A stretch of DNA of 64,000 bases from Sporisorium sorghi (GCA_023212695.1 JALCCG010000008.1:143365-207364), one strand, 5' to 3'. Numbered from the stretch's first letter, positions 1 through 9,125 are shown. Notes: generated by a model from the letters alone, not told the origin. Made by a program: numbers and translations.

Positions 1-299
1 TCCAGTGCGTGATACGTCACGATGACGCCGTAGTATTTATAATACATAATAGCTGCAAAGAATATGGCGGTCAGCAGTAGGTTAACACTCATATAGGCAG
101 CAAGTTTCCGCTTGGAGGCAAACCATTCAATCAAGCTGAACACAAGCCAGATAAAAGGAATTTCTGTAATGAGTGGTTTCCAAGGCATCACATCATCAAA
201 AATGACCATCCAGGCTAAGTAGCTTTTGAGCAGCATAATGACAGAGAAAAATATAAAAGGCTTCGTCATCGTTAACCGAAACCGCGAGGTGGAGAGCAC
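1..299 (-). CDS. LTA synthase-like membrane protein, N-terminal part (runs off the window)
   Basis: Only the first 99 codons are present; the rest lies left of position 1. The start is taken as GTG at 297-299 because a GAAAGGAAGG ribosome binding site lies 8 bases upstream; an in-frame ATG at 267-269 (MTKPFIFF...) is the alternative. Three hydrophobic segments follow one another (about residues 13-35, 46-62 and 67-90), with the pattern of the N-terminal membrane bundle of lipoteichoic acid synthase/sulfatase proteins, which polymerise glycerol phosphate outside the membrane. The catalytic domain is not visible, so the family call rests on resemblance of the membrane part only. Confidence 0.6.
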   Translation of the reverse strand, partial: MLSTSRFRLTMTKPFIFFSVIMLLKSYLAWMVIFDDVMPWKPLITEIPFIWLVFSLIEWFASKRKLAAYMSVNLLLTAIFFAAIMYYKYYGVIVTYHAL

Positions 300-525
300 C
301 TGTATCGCCTTCCTTTCAATGCCGCCCAATATTAGGTTCAGGAGCTTTCAGCGGCTATTCGTTTTTTACCATCGACAGACGTTATTCTTACGGTTAGTTT
401 ACATTAGACATGACATTAATTTAACAAAACTTATGAACAGAACTTATTATGACCTCTTCCGCGGAGGTTGTCAAAGAGTTAAAGTAAGTTCCGGAAATGC
501 GTATAACAACACAAAAAAGACAACG

Positions 526-548
526 AAAAAACCGGTCATCGCCGGTTT
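526..548 (-). terminator. Rho-independent terminator of cidAB
   Basis: On the minus strand AAACCGGC and ACCGGTTT-type arms form a hairpin followed by a T-run, 20 bases after the cidB stop. The rest of 300-567, between the LTA synthase-like start and cidB, holds no convincing gene. Confidence 0.75.
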
Positions 549-567
549 AGTCAGAGTCATGCGAATA

Positions 568-1257
568 TTAGTGCAGAAATGCCATGATTAGTGGTGCGGT
601 GCCGAGGGTGAAGAGGGCAGCAACAATCATCGAAATGCTGGAGATTGTGCCGGAGAGGGAGCTGAATTCGAATGCTTTGGATGTGCCGGTTCCGTGGGCG
701 CTGGTTCCGAACAGAACGCCTCTTGCGATATCGCCCCGAATCCGGAAAATCCGCATGACGGCCGGTCCGATCATGGAGCCCAGAATGCCGGTCATGATGA
801 CAAAGACAGCGGTCATGTTGGGCACACCCCCGATGACCTCAGATACGTTCATGGCAATGGGCGTTGTAATGGAGCGCGGCACAAGGCTGGTGGCCAGAGA
901 GCTGTTCAGGTGCATCCATTTTGCAAGAAACGCAGAGGATACCATCGCCAGCACCGACCCGGTCAGCACGCTGAGCATAATCTCGGCAGCATGCTTCTTA
1001 AGGGTTTGAAAGTTCTTGTAGAGCGGAACGGCAAAGGCGATCGTTGCCGGTTCCAGCAGCTTGCTTATCCACTGCGCACCCTCATTGTATGTTTCATAGG
1101 ATACGCCCGTTTGTGTCAATATCACAACAAGGAGTACCGGAGTAATCAGGAGCGGAGATAAATAGACCTTGGGAAAGCGGCGGTACAGCCTTTTGGCGCC
1201 CGCATAGATACCGATTGTTAACAGCAGCCCAACGAATGCAGACAGCAGGATGTTCAT
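568..1257 (-). CDS. cidB: CidB/LrgB family membrane protein
   Basis: A 229-residue polytopic membrane protein of the LrgB/CidB family (B. subtilis YwbG type), which works with the small holin-like CidA partner in export linked to overflow metabolism, murein hydrolase activity and cell death. The start is ATG 1257 (MNILLSAF...), with a GGAG site upstream; it overlaps the cidA stop by 4 bases (1254-1257), indicating translational coupling. Family-typical segments are visible: a proline-rich SPLLITPVLL stretch, a GTSAHGTGTSKAFE motif near residue 190, and several hydrophobic helices. An open frame extends upstream, but it is the other frame of cidA and is not the true start. Confidence 0.9.
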   Translation of the reverse strand: MNILLSAFVGLLLTIGIYAGAKRLYRRFPKVYLSPLLITPVLLVVILTQTGVSYETYNEGAQWISKLLEPATIAFAVPLYKNFQTLKKHAAEIMLSVLTGSVLAMVSSAFLAKWMHLNSSLATSLVPRSITTPIAMNVSEVIGGVPNMTAVFVIMTGILGSMIGPAVMRIFRIRGDIARGVLFGTSAHGTGTSKAFEFSSLSGTISSISMIVAALFTLGTAPLIMAFLH

Positions 1258-1625
1258 GGCGTTCTCCGCTCCTTTCGAGTGGAGATGAAGCCGGCTGTCA
1301 GCCCCGAGCTCACCATCACGATTACGGTGCTGAACAGAACGACAACTAGAATCTGGAGCCCTTCGGCTTCCAGCATCGGGAAATATTTCATGATACCGAC
1401 TGCAGCAGGGATAAAGAACAGCAGCAATTCGGCGAGCAGCCAATTGGCGCCAAGCTCAATCCACTCCAGACGCAGGATCTTGGTTTCGAGCAGAATAAAC
1501 ACCACGGCAATGCCGAGTATGCTTCCGGGTATCCCCAGATGCAGCCATTCGGCCAGTTTATCCATTCCGATGGAAAGAAGCATGAAACCGGCCACTTGCA
1601 GAGTTCCTTTCAATATGTTGATCAT
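1254..1625 (-). CDS. cidA: CidA/LrgA family holin-like protein
   Basis: A 123-residue protein with four predicted membrane helices and a positively charged C-terminus (STRKERRTP), matching the CidA/LrgA holin-like family. The usual family signature PGSILGIAVVFILLETKIL is present around residues 32-50. An AGGAGG site lies 7 bases before ATG 1625. It is the first gene of a two-gene operon with cidB and is divergent from the LysR gene at 1752. The arrangement matches ywbH-ywbG/ywbI of B. subtilis, which is why Cid rather than Lrg naming is preferred. Confidence 0.9.
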   Translation of the reverse strand: MINILKGTLQVAGFMLLSIGMDKLAEWLHLGIPGSILGIAVVFILLETKILRLEWIELGANWLLAELLLFFIPAAVGIMKYFPMLEAEGLQILVVVLFSTVIVMVSSGLTAGFISTRKERRTP

Positions 1626-1657
1626 GACCGGCCTCCTATGTTTTCAGTATTAATGAA

Positions 1658-1688
1658 ATTTTACAACGATAATTTTCATAGGTAAAAT
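1658..1688 (-). promoter_or_regulatory. cidA promoter with candidate CidR box
   Basis: On the minus strand TTTACC (1681-1686) and TAAAAT (1658-1663) are separated by 17 bases. Overlapping the -35 is an inverted repeat ATTTT-N7-AAAAT (1672-1688) containing the T-N11-A core typical of LysR-family sites. It lies in the 126-base divergent cidA/cidR gap. Assignment to CidR is inferred from position. Confidence 0.5.
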
Positions 1689-1751
1689 GCATATATCGAA
1701 TGATAACTATTCCATTTATCTATACATAGAAGAGTCAGGAGGGTGGATCGG

Positions 1752-2642
1752 ATGGACATACGGCATCTGGAGTATTTTCTTGAGGTCGCCAGGAATCAGA
1801 GCTTCACCAAGGCGGCGGAGAAGCTTTATATTACGCAGCCGACAATCAGCAAGACCATTCGCAACATGGAGGATGAATGGGGCGTCACCTTGTTCTACCG
1901 GCAGGGAAAGCGAATCGAGCTGACGGATGCGGGCCATATCATGTACCAGCAGGCACAGCAGATGGTGGATTCCTTCCAGCGCGTATCCGCCGAGCTGGAG
2001 GATCTGATGAACCTGAAGCGCGGACATCTCCGAATTGGTCTTCCGCCTATGGTGGGCTCAAGCTTTTTCCCTGAGGTGATCGGGCAGTTCCACCAGGAAT
2101 ACCCAAATATTACCATTCAGCTTATTGAGGATGGCGCCAAGAAGGTGGAGGCCGATGTGGAGAGCGGCCAGACGGACATCGGGGTTGCCGTGCTGCCGGT
2201 TAATGAAGACGTGTTTCACTATTATTCCTTTGTGAAAGAGAAGTTGAATCTGCTTGTACATCCGTCCCATCGGCTTGCAGGCAGAGATCATGTGAACCTG
2301 AATGAGCTTGCGGAGGAAGCGTTTGTGTTGTTCCGCGAGGATTTCACGCTCCATGACCGAATCATCCGGGAATGCATAAGCGCAGGCTTCGAGCCCAGAG
2401 TGGTCTACGAAAGCTCGCAGTGGGACCTCATCAGCGGCATGGTGGCTGCGAATCTGGGGATAGCCCTGCTACCGGAAACGATTTGCAAAGAAATCGATTC
2501 TTCGCGCGTTACCATTCTGCCGCTGGATAATCCGGTGATTCCTTGGCAGCTTGGCATGATCTGGAGGAAGGACCGGTATCTGTCCTTTGCTGTCAGGGAA
2601 TGGATCAGCTTTACACGCGGGCTGCTGGGAGAACGGGGATAA
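1752..2642 (+). CDS. cidR: LysR-family regulator of cidAB
   Basis: A 296-residue LysR-type transcription factor: winged HTH at residues 1-60 (RHLEYFLEVARNQSFTKAAE, then TQPTISKTIRNMEDEWG) and a periplasmic-binding-like effector domain from about residue 90. The start is ATG 1752, 8 bases after AGGAGGG; an upstream in-frame GTG at 1743 overlaps the binding site and is rejected. It is divergent from cidA and corresponds to CidR/YwbI, which in staphylococci and bacilli activates cidAB in response to acetate/carbohydrate metabolism. The local control role is inferred from this conserved pairing. Confidence 0.87.
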   Translation: MDIRHLEYFLEVARNQSFTKAAEKLYITQPTISKTIRNMEDEWGVTLFYRQGKRIELTDAGHIMYQQAQQMVDSFQRVSAELEDLMNLKRGHLRIGLPPMVGSSFFPEVIGQFHQEYPNITIQLIEDGAKKVEADVESGQTDIGVAVLPVNEDVFHYYSFVKEKLNLLVHPSHRLAGRDHVNLNELAEEAFVLFREDFTLHDRIIRECISAGFEPRVVYESSQWDLISGMVAANLGIALLPETICKEIDSSRVTILPLDNPVIPWQLGMIWRKDRYLSFAVREWISFTRGLLGERG

Positions 2643-2684
2643 GTTTGTTTTGAATTGAGCTGCATTTCATACATTTTCACTCCT

Positions 2685-2699
2685 TGGACATAATATCCA
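2685..2699 (+). promoter_or_regulatory. Near-perfect dyad before the first catalase gene
   Basis: TGGACATAATATCCA is palindromic at all but one base pair and lies 50 bases before the catalase start. The AT-rich core and position suggest an operator, possibly of the PerR/Fur type, but the outer bases do not fit the PerR consensus well. Confidence 0.3.
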
Positions 2700-2748
2700 T
2701 AGTAAGAGAACCAATTACAAGCTATCTATCCAAGGAGGAATGACATTC

Positions 2749-4371
2749 GTGAGTGGCCAAGAACATGAGGGGAATAATGGGATTAACCAGGAGCGCACAG
2801 GTTTTGCACAAAACCGGGGTGAGACGGAGCGGGAGGATACACTGACTAATCGTCAGGGGCATCCGATATCAGACAATCAGAATGTGAGAACGGTTGGGAA
2901 CCGGGGTCCGATGACACTGGAGAATTATCATTTTCTCGAGAAGATTACGCATTTTGACCGGGAACGCATTCCGGAACGCGTTGTGCATGCCAGGGGAGCA
3001 GGGGCCCACGGCTACTTTGAAACGTATGGAAAAGTGGGCGATGAGCCCGTCTCAAAGTATACGCGGGCGAAGCTGTTTCAGGTTGAAGGCAAGCGAACTC
3101 CGGTATTTGTGCGGTTCTCGACTGTAGTCCACGGCTCCGGCTCGCCTGAAACGCTACGTGACCCACGCGGATTTGCCGTCAAGTTCTACACGGAGGAAGG
3201 CAACTGGGATTTGGTGGGCAACAACCTGAAAATATTTTTCATCCGTGATCCGCTCAAATTCCCGGATATGGTGCATGCGTTCAAGCCTGATCCGGTATCC
3301 AACGTCCCGGGGCCAGTCGGCATGTTCGACTTCGTATCCCGTTCTCCGGAAGCGACGCATATGATCACGTTTCTGTGGTCCCCTTGGGGTATCCCGGCGA
3401 ATTACCGCCAAATGCAGGGCTCTGGTGTGAATACATACAAATGGGTCAATGCAGATGGAGTCGGTGTGCTGGTGAAGTATCACTGGGAGCCGCTCAAGCA
3501 GGGGATCAAAAACCTGACGCAGGAAGAAGCAAACAAGATCCAGGGCATGAATGACAGCCACGCCACCCAGGATCTGTATGAGGCGATTGAGCGCGGAGAA
3601 TATCCGGAGTGGGAACTGTGCGTTCAGATTATGAGCGACGGCGATCATCCGGAGCTGGAATTTGATCCGCTTGATCCGACCAAGCTGTGGCCGGAAGATC
3701 AGTTCCCGTTCTTAAAGGTTGGTAAAATGGTGCTGAACCGCAATCCGGAGAACTACTATAACGAGGTGGAGCAAGCGGCCTTCGGAACCGGCGTGCTTGT
3801 GGACGGACTCGACTTCTCGGACGACAAGCTGCTGCAGGGCCGTACCTTCTCTTACTCGGATACCCAGCGGCATCGCGTAGGCACGAACTATCTGCAGCTG
3901 CCAATCAACGCACCGAAGAAGCGGGTAGCGACCAATCAGCGCGGCGGACAAATGTCTTATTTTGTGGATAAGGCGCCAGGGCAGAGCCCACATGTGGATT
4001 ATGAGCCTTCCATGACGGACGGCTTGGTGGAAGCCTCGCAGACAGCGAAGCCGCATCAGCCTCACTACGATGCGAATCTCGTGCGCCAGAAGCTTGACCG
4101 CACGCTGGACTTTAAGCAGGCTGGCGATACGTACCGAGCATTCGAGGACTGGGAGCGCAATGAACTGATCAACAATCTGGTGGGTGCGCTAAGTCAATGC
4201 GATGTTCGCATTCAAGAGAAAATGGTGGAGCATTTCACGTACGCGGATGAGGATTACGGACGCCGCGTTAGGGAAGGCCTGGAGCAGGCGAAGAAGGGCT
4301 CGGATGGAGATTCACGTGAACAAGCGGTAGAGGATGCCAGCCGCATGGGGCACGAGGCCGATCCTTATTAA
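2749..4371 (+). CDS. Catalase (KatX-like, long N-terminus)
   Basis: Monofunctional haem catalase, 540 residues, converting hydrogen peroxide to water and oxygen. The catalytic His is in RVVHARGAG (residue 80), the distal Asn in LVGNNL (158-159) and the haem-ligand Tyr in [12 protein letters not shown] (369). The start is chosen as GTG 2749, ten bases after AAGGAGG; ATG 2740 is only one base from that site. A polar extension of about 45 residues precedes the core, and a charged 20-residue tail follows; length and extension resemble the spore catalase KatX of B. subtilis (about 547 residues) more than vegetative KatA. A second, shorter catalase lies at 29037. It is monocistronic with its own terminator. 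Confidence 0.93.
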   Translation: MSGQEHEGNNGINQERTGFAQNRGETEREDTLTNRQGHPISDNQNVRTVGNRGPMTLENYHFLEKITHFDRERIPERVVHARGAGAHGYFETYGKVGDEPVSKYTRAKLFQVEGKRTPVFVRFSTVVHGSGSPETLRDPRGFAVKFYTEEGNWDLVGNNLKIFFIRDPLKFPDMVHAFKPDPVSNVPGPVGMFDFVSRSPEATHMITFLWSPWGIPANYRQMQGSGVNTYKWVNADGVGVLVKYHWEPLKQGIKNLTQEEANKIQGMNDSHATQDLYEAIERGEYPEWELCVQIMSDGDHPELEFDPLDPTKLWPEDQFPFLKVGKMVLNRNPENYYNEVEQAAFGTGVLVDGLDFSDDKLLQGRTFSYSDTQRHRVGTNYLQLPINAPKKRVATNQRGGQMSYFVDKAPGQSPHVDYEPSMTDGLVEASQTAKPHQPHYDANLVRQKLDRTLDFKQAGDTYRAFEDWERNELINNLVGALSQCDVRIQEKMVEHFTYADEDYGRRVREGLEQAKKGSDGDSREQAVEDASRMGHEADPY

Positions 4372-4423
4372 TTGTATCGCTTGTGCTTGTACACAGCGTC
4401 ACTTTGATAACGAGAGAATAGAG

Positions 4424-4462
4424 AAGCCGCCTGCAACAAAGTTAGCCGCAGGCGGCTTTTTT
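4424..4462 (+). terminator. Terminator after the catalase
   Basis: AAGCCGCCTGC and GCAGGCGGCTT arms with a 13-base loop, followed by eight or more Ts. Confidence 0.85.
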
Positions 4463-4561
4463 TTCGGTTGTAAAATATTTGCGGGATGTTAAGATGTTGC
4501 AAGGAATCACAGCGATCCTTATAGAATCAACATAGAACCATGGGAAGAGGAGGCTTGCGTT

Positions 4562-5605
4562 ATGGCAATACAAGCGGGGATCATCGGATACGGCCTGTCC
4601 GGATCGGTGTTTCATGCACCGATCCTGAGAAGCGTGCCGGATTATAAGGTACACACGGTTGTGTCATCGGATCCGGACAAGGTTCACAAGGATTTGCCGG
4701 ATACGGCTGTTGTCGACAGTGTGGATGAACTCTTGTCGGTTTCGGAGATTGACGTTGTCATCATTACGAGTCCTAATACAACACATTATGAATATTCCCG
4801 GTTAGCCCTTGAGGCTGGCAAGCATGTGGTTGTAGAGAAACCGTTCACTGTAACCGCTGCCGAAGCGGACGAGCTGATTGAGCTTGCCAAGCAGAAGGGC
4901 GTCCTGCTTACGGTATACCATAACCGCCGCTGGGACAATGACTTTCTGACCGTCCGCAACCTGCTGGAAACGGGAGCGCTCGGCAAGCTTTCCATTTATC
5001 AATCACAGTTCAGCCGCTACCGTCCTGAGGTGCAATCCGAGCGGTGGAGAGAGCAGGCAGCTCCCGGTTCAGGCATATTATACGATCTGGGCTCGCACCT
5101 GATTGATCAGGCTCTGTTCCTGTTTGGTCTGCCGGAGACGTTATGGGCAGATTTAAGAATAGAGCGCAAAGGTTCCAAAGCGCATGATTATTTTCATCTG
5201 GTGCTGGGTTACGCAACGTTCCGCGTCATTCTGCACTCCGGCTCACTGGTGCGGCAAGCCGGCCCGAAATTCGAGCTGCATGGCGATAAGGGAAGTTTCC
5301 TGAAATATGGGACGGACCCTCAAGAAGCACAGTTGAAGCAGGGCATGCGCCCAGGGGATGCAGGCTGGGGGGAAGACTCGCCGGATCAATACGGAGAGCT
5401 CGCTACCGAATTGAGCGGGCTGGCAGTCCAAGGTGAGATTGAAACGCTGCCAGGACGTTATCAGGCATTCTACCAGGGACTTGCTGAAGCCGTTCTTAAA
5501 GGGGGGGCTTTACCCGTCCAAGCGGAGGAAGCCCGCAACGTTATCCGGATGATCGAGTATGCGCTGCAAAGTCATCAGGAGGGACGTACCATCCAAATCA
5601 CGTAG
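4562..5605 (+). CDS. Gfo/Idh/MocA family NAD(P)-dependent oxidoreductase
   Basis: A 347-residue sugar/polyol dehydrogenase-like protein. A Rossmann fold begins at GIIGYGLSG (GxGxxG at 9-14), EKPF (92-95) marks the nicotinamide/substrate lysine, and the DLGSHLIDQAL motif (175-185) supplies the Asp and His typical of the catalytic site. It resembles B. subtilis IolW (YvaA, NADP-dependent scyllo-inositol dehydrogenase) and E. coli YdgJ, so an inositol or related polyol is a reasonable but unproven substrate. AGAGGAGG precedes ATG 4562. It appears to be transcribed alone. Confidence 0.83.
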   Translation: MAIQAGIIGYGLSGSVFHAPILRSVPDYKVHTVVSSDPDKVHKDLPDTAVVDSVDELLSVSEIDVVIITSPNTTHYEYSRLALEAGKHVVVEKPFTVTAAEADELIELAKQKGVLLTVYHNRRWDNDFLTVRNLLETGALGKLSIYQSQFSRYRPEVQSERWREQAAPGSGILYDLGSHLIDQALFLFGLPETLWADLRIERKGSKAHDYFHLVLGYATFRVILHSGSLVRQAGPKFELHGDKGSFLKYGTDPQEAQLKQGMRPGDAGWGEDSPDQYGELATELSGLAVQGEIETLPGRYQAFYQGLAEAVLKGGALPVQAEEARNVIRMIEYALQSHQEGRTIQIT

Positions 5606-5747
5606 CACGGGATCTCTCTTGTGTCAGGTTAACGTTGGTTTACACATAGTTTGCTCCGATTTGTGGGATATTAGGTGATGCAACCCTTGGCACGTCTTTC
5701 ATAGGGGCGATTGATCCATATCACTACAAAGAAGGAGAGAGGCGGAT

Positions 5748-6542
5748 ATGAAGAAACGTGGAGTCCTTCGGTCGGCGCTTGTGCTTCTGATGAGTTTGGC
5801 GATAGTGCTGACCATCTCTGGAGCAGCCTTGGCGGCCGGAAGCGGTCCGTTTCACTTTGGATTTAAGAAAAGCGTCAATGGCCAGCTGCCCTCGATCAAT
5901 GAGGAAGGCTTTAAGGAGCTTCTGCAAAAATACGATGCCATCTTCATGGGCGATGCCGAGCAGAAGGAGCTTTATCTCACGTTTGATAACGGCTATGAGA
6001 ATGGTTATACCTCCCGTATCCTGGATACGCTCAAAGAGAAGAAGGTGCCCGCCACCTTCTTCGTGACCGGACATTACGTGAAGACACAGGGGGATCTGCT
6101 GAAGCGGATGACGGCGGAAGGCCATATTATCGGCAACCATTCCTGGAATCACCCCGATGTTACCACGATTTCGGCAGAGAAGCTGACCGAGGAGCTGGAG
6201 CGGGTGAAGAAGGAGGTCATGAGCATAACCGGCCAGCCGGACATGAAATATTTGCGTACACCGCGCGGCATATTCGACGAGAAGTCCCTGGCAACCAGCA
6301 AACAATTGGGATATACCAATGTCTTCTGGTCGCTGGCGTATATGGACTGGGACGTGAAGTCACAGCGCGGCGCGCAGTATGCTTACGACAAGGTGACCGC
6401 ACAGCTGCACCCGGGTGCAGTCATCCTGCTTCATTCGATCTCCAAGGACAATACAGAGGCGCTGGGGCGAATCATTGATGAAGCGAAGAACCGGGGCTAC
6501 GAGTTTAAGAGTTTGGATCAGATGCAGAAAAAAGCTCCATAA
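5748..6542 (+). CDS. pdaA: Polysaccharide deacetylase PdaA (spore cortex muramic delta-lactam pathway)
   Basis: A 264-residue exported polysaccharide deacetylase. A signal peptide covers residues 1-30 (cleavage near ALAA-GS). The NodB domain shows TFDNGYENG (Asp80 in the first motif), HSWNHPD with the metal-binding His131 and His135, and the RTPRG motif around 166-170. Asp-Asn replaces the usual Asp-Asp of motif 1, as in PdaA proteins. Length and sequence fit B. subtilis PdaA (263 aa), which N-deacetylates muramic acid so that muramic delta-lactam forms in spore cortex, needed for germination. The gene supports a spore-forming host. Its promoter was not identified. Confidence 0.9.
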   Translation: MKKRGVLRSALVLLMSLAIVLTISGAALAAGSGPFHFGFKKSVNGQLPSINEEGFKELLQKYDAIFMGDAEQKELYLTFDNGYENGYTSRILDTLKEKKVPATFFVTGHYVKTQGDLLKRMTAEGHIIGNHSWNHPDVTTISAEKLTEELERVKKEVMSITGQPDMKYLRTPRGIFDEKSLATSKQLGYTNVFWSLAYMDWDVKSQRGAQYAYDKVTAQLHPGAVILLHSISKDNTEALGRIIDEAKNRGYEFKSLDQMQKKAP

Positions 6543-6557
6543 GTGACCGTTTCGTAT

Positions 6558-6604
6558 AGCGTGCAGATGGTATCCGCGAGGATAACCGTCCGCACGCTTT
6601 TTTC
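6558..6604 (+). terminator. Terminator after pdaA
   Basis: AGCGTGC at 6558-6564 pairs with GCACGCT at 6592-6598, followed by a run of Ts. Confidence 0.7.
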
Positions 6605-6647
6605 TGTATCGATCCGCGCGGATGCTTCGCATTCAGGAACGAATGTT

Positions 6648-6656
6648 TGGTATAAT
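6648..6656 (+). promoter_or_regulatory. Extended -10 promoter for the nuclease-helicase gene
   Basis: TGGTATAAT fits an extended -10 (TGnTATAAT) 36 bases before the ATG at 6692. No good -35 is present at 16-18 bases. Confidence 0.5.
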
Positions 6657-6691
6657 ACGCTTCATAAGAACATGAACGATAGGAGACCATC

Positions 6692-8980
6692 ATGCCTCAT
6701 ACTATCCAAATATCCGTAAGGCCGCTGGTGGAATACGTCTTTCGCAGCGGCAGCATTACCTCGGGCTTTCGCACGGCGACCTCCCTCACCGAGGGTACCC
6801 GCGCGCATCAGCAAGTACAGCGCGATTATGGCGAGAACGATCAGAAGGAAGTGCAGCTTGAAGTCGAGATTCCGTACGAGGATCTGCTGTTTGTGGTGGA
6901 GGGTCGCTGTGACGGCCTGATTCGGGAGGAAGAACGGATCATGATTGATGAGATCAAGTCGACCTCCGGAGATTTGGGCGAGATTACCGAGCACACCTAC
7001 CCGGTTCACTGGGCGCAAGCCAAAATGTATGCCTATATGTATGCGAAGTTGCATGAGATGCCAAGGATGGCAGTCAGATTGACCTATTTCCAGGTGCCGA
7101 GCGGAGAGCGGAAGCAGTTCGTGCAGGAATGGAGTTTGCCTCAGCTGGAATCCTTTGTGCTTGAGGTCGTGGGGGCATATGCTCCCTATGCGAACCTGTT
7201 AAGAGAGCATGCCGAGCGGAGAGATCGGAGCATCCGCGAGCTTAAATTCCCGTTTCCTGCCTACCGGGAGGGACAGCGGAAGCTTGCTGGTGCCGTATAT
7301 AAAAGCATCGGTGAAGGACGGAGATTGTTCGCCAAAGCGCCGACCGGCATAGGCAAAACCATATCCACGCTGTTTCCTTCGGTTAAAGCGATCGGTGAAG
7401 GACTGCTATCGCGGATCTTTTACCTGACAGCCAAAACGATTACCCGAACCACCGCGGAGGAAGCCATGGCACGCATGGAGCGTCAAGGGCTCTGTATGCA
7501 CGCAGTCACGCTGACGGCGAAGGACAAGATCTGTTTCAGCGAAGCGGAAGGCTGCAGTCAGATGGGCTGTGCGTTCTCGGAGGGCTACTATGACCGGATC
7601 AATGACGCCATACTGGATCTGCTCTCGAATGAAACGTTGATCACGAGGCCCGTCATTGAGGATTATGCCCGCAAGCATACGGTCTGTCCGTTTGAGTTCT
7701 CGCTGGACGCCGCTTATGCGGCTGATGCCGTCATCTGTGATTACAACTATGTGTTTGACCCGCGTGTATCCTTCAAGCGTATGCCGGAGGAAGTGAAGAA
7801 GCGCAGCGTGCTGCTCGTTGATGAGGCGCATAATCTGGTGGACCGCGCGAGAGGGATGTTCTCGGCTGAACTGAATAAATCTGCGTTCTTAGAGCTGCAG
7901 AGGGCTTATAAAGAGAGCAATCCCACGCTGTACAATACGGCTAAACGGGTCAATAACCGCTTTAAGATTCTGCGCAAGGCCGGTGAAGAGGAAGAGCGAA
8001 TTGTAGGCTCCCAGCAGCCGGAGATGATGGTCGAACTATTGGAGGACTTTGCCCTCCAGGCGGAAGCCGAACTGATGACAGGCAAAAGCGGGGATGAGGC
8101 CGATGCGCTATTGGAGTGCTATTTTGCCGTACAGGGCTATCTGCGTATCTCCAAGCTGTATGACGACCGGTTTGTCACCTATGCAGAGATGAGTCAGAGC
8201 GAGGTGTTTCTCAAGCTGTTTTGTCTGGATCCCTCTTATTTGCTTCAGCAAGCGGCCAAGAATTATCGGTCCAGCGTGTTTTTCTCGGCCACCCTGATGC
8301 CGCTCGGCTATTATCGCGATATGCTGGGAGCGGAGGAAGAGGACTACAGCCTCTCGATTCCGTCCCCATTCTCGGCCGAGCAGCTGGATGTGCGAGTTCT
8401 GCCGTTGTCGACGCGGTTCAAGGATCGGGAGCGGAGCCGTGAAGCCATCGTGCGGATGCTGAGTGCTCTGGTTCAGGAGCAGCCGGTGAATACCTTGATT
8501 TTTCTGCCGTCCTACCCCTACATGCAGGATATTCATGAAGACTTCGCCCGAATGAATCCCGGGGCACGCACGCTGCTTCAGGGACACGGGATGAGCGAGG
8601 GGGAGCGGGAGGCGTTCCTGAATGCATTTCAGGCGGATGCAGCCGATCCGCTGATCGGCTTTGCGGTAATGGGCGGCATTTTCTCGGAGGGTATTGATCT
8701 GAAGGGGGAACGGCTCTCCAGTGTCGTAGTGATCGGCGTGGGATTGCCGCAGTTGTCTTTCGAGAATGACATCATCAAGGATTATTTCGACCGTACCGGC
8801 AAGAGGGGATACGATTACGCTTACGTGTACCCGGGAATGAACAAAGTGCTGCAGGCCGGAGGACGCCTGATTCGATCAGAGCAAGACAGCGGTACGCTCA
8901 CACTTGTCGATGACCGTTTTCTGAATCGCCAATACGGGATGCTGCTGCCGGAGGAGTGGAGGCATTTTAGGCGAATCTAA
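6692..8980 (+). CDS. RecB-like nuclease fused to an XPD/DinG-type Fe-S helicase
   Basis: 762 residues with two enzymatic halves. The N-terminal 180 residues carry a PD-(D/E)xK nuclease signature: His39, Asp74 (GRCDGLI), Glu87-x-Lys89 (DEIKS) and Q109-AKMY113, the QxxxY motif of RecB/Cas4-type nucleases. The remainder is a superfamily 2 helicase: Walker A APTGIGKT (216-223), DEAH (377-380), and four cysteines between them (281, 288, 293, 332) spaced as in the iron-sulfur domain of XPD and DinG. C-terminal helicase motifs end with GRLIRSEQDSG. A role in DNA repair or recombination intermediate processing is inferred; substrate unknown. ATAGGAG precedes the ATG. Single-gene unit. Confidence 0.88.
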   Translation: MPHTIQISVRPLVEYVFRSGSITSGFRTATSLTEGTRAHQQVQRDYGENDQKEVQLEVEIPYEDLLFVVEGRCDGLIREEERIMIDEIKSTSGDLGEITEHTYPVHWAQAKMYAYMYAKLHEMPRMAVRLTYFQVPSGERKQFVQEWSLPQLESFVLEVVGAYAPYANLLREHAERRDRSIRELKFPFPAYREGQRKLAGAVYKSIGEGRRLFAKAPTGIGKTISTLFPSVKAIGEGLLSRIFYLTAKTITRTTAEEAMARMERQGLCMHAVTLTAKDKICFSEAEGCSQMGCAFSEGYYDRINDAILDLLSNETLITRPVIEDYARKHTVCPFEFSLDAAYAADAVICDYNYVFDPRVSFKRMPEEVKKRSVLLVDEAHNLVDRARGMFSAELNKSAFLELQRAYKESNPTLYNTAKRVNNRFKILRKAGEEEERIVGSQQPEMMVELLEDFALQAEAELMTGKSGDEADALLECYFAVQGYLRISKLYDDRFVTYAEMSQSEVFLKLFCLDPSYLLQQAAKNYRSSVFFSATLMPLGYYRDMLGAEEEDYSLSIPSPFSAEQLDVRVLPLSTRFKDRERSREAIVRMLSALVQEQPVNTLIFLPSYPYMQDIHEDFARMNPGARTLLQGHGMSEGEREAFLNAFQADAADPLIGFAVMGGIFSEGIDLKGERLSSVVVIGVGLPQLSFENDIIKDYFDRTGKRGYDYAYVYPGMNKVLQAGGRLIRSEQDSGTLTLVDDRFLNRQYGMLLPEEWRHFRRI

Positions 8981-8995
8981 ATTTTTCATGGGATG

Positions 8996-9024
8996 TTGAC
9001 ACCTGGAAATTGGAACTCTATAAT
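8996..9024 (+). promoter_or_regulatory. Consensus sigma-A promoter of the rsgA leader
   Basis: Perfect TTGACA (8996-9001) and perfect TATAAT (9019-9024) separated by exactly 17 bases. Transcription should begin near 9031, about 350 bases before the rsgA start, giving a long leader. Confidence 0.9.
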
Positions 9025-9062
9025 ACGGATATATTAATTAAGCAGAAGGAGGCTGATGTCAA

Positions 9063-9125
9063 ATGGTTATGATGCATAGTGGATGGGTCGCTTTGACGTT
9101 GGTCTCTTTGGACGGGAAATTCTAA
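9063..9125 (+). CDS. 20-codon leader ORF before the RsgA paralogue
   Basis: A short frame beginning MVMMHSGWVA and ending SLDGKF, preceded by AGAAGGAGG ten bases before the ATG and downstream of a perfect promoter. It is followed by two terminator hairpins and then rsgA. A shorter alternative frame starts at ATG 9056 (7 codons), but with a spacing of only 3 bases. The position, the quality of the ribosome binding site and the complementarity of its 3' end (9101-9116) to the first terminator suggest a regulatory leader peptide translated to sense ribosome state. The peptide is not one I recognise. Confidence 0.6.
   Translation: MVMMHSGWVALTLVSLDGKF

Noticed and set aside
226..591. 121-codon plus-strand open frame near the left edge
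   Set aside because: Overlaps the minus-strand LTA synthase-like start and the cidAB terminator; product has no domain and no ribosome binding site.
2653..2706. Sigma-F/G promoter before the first catalase gene
   Set aside because: CATAGTA resembles a -10, but no matching -35 occurs at 15-18 bases; a TGAATT further upstream is at the wrong distance.
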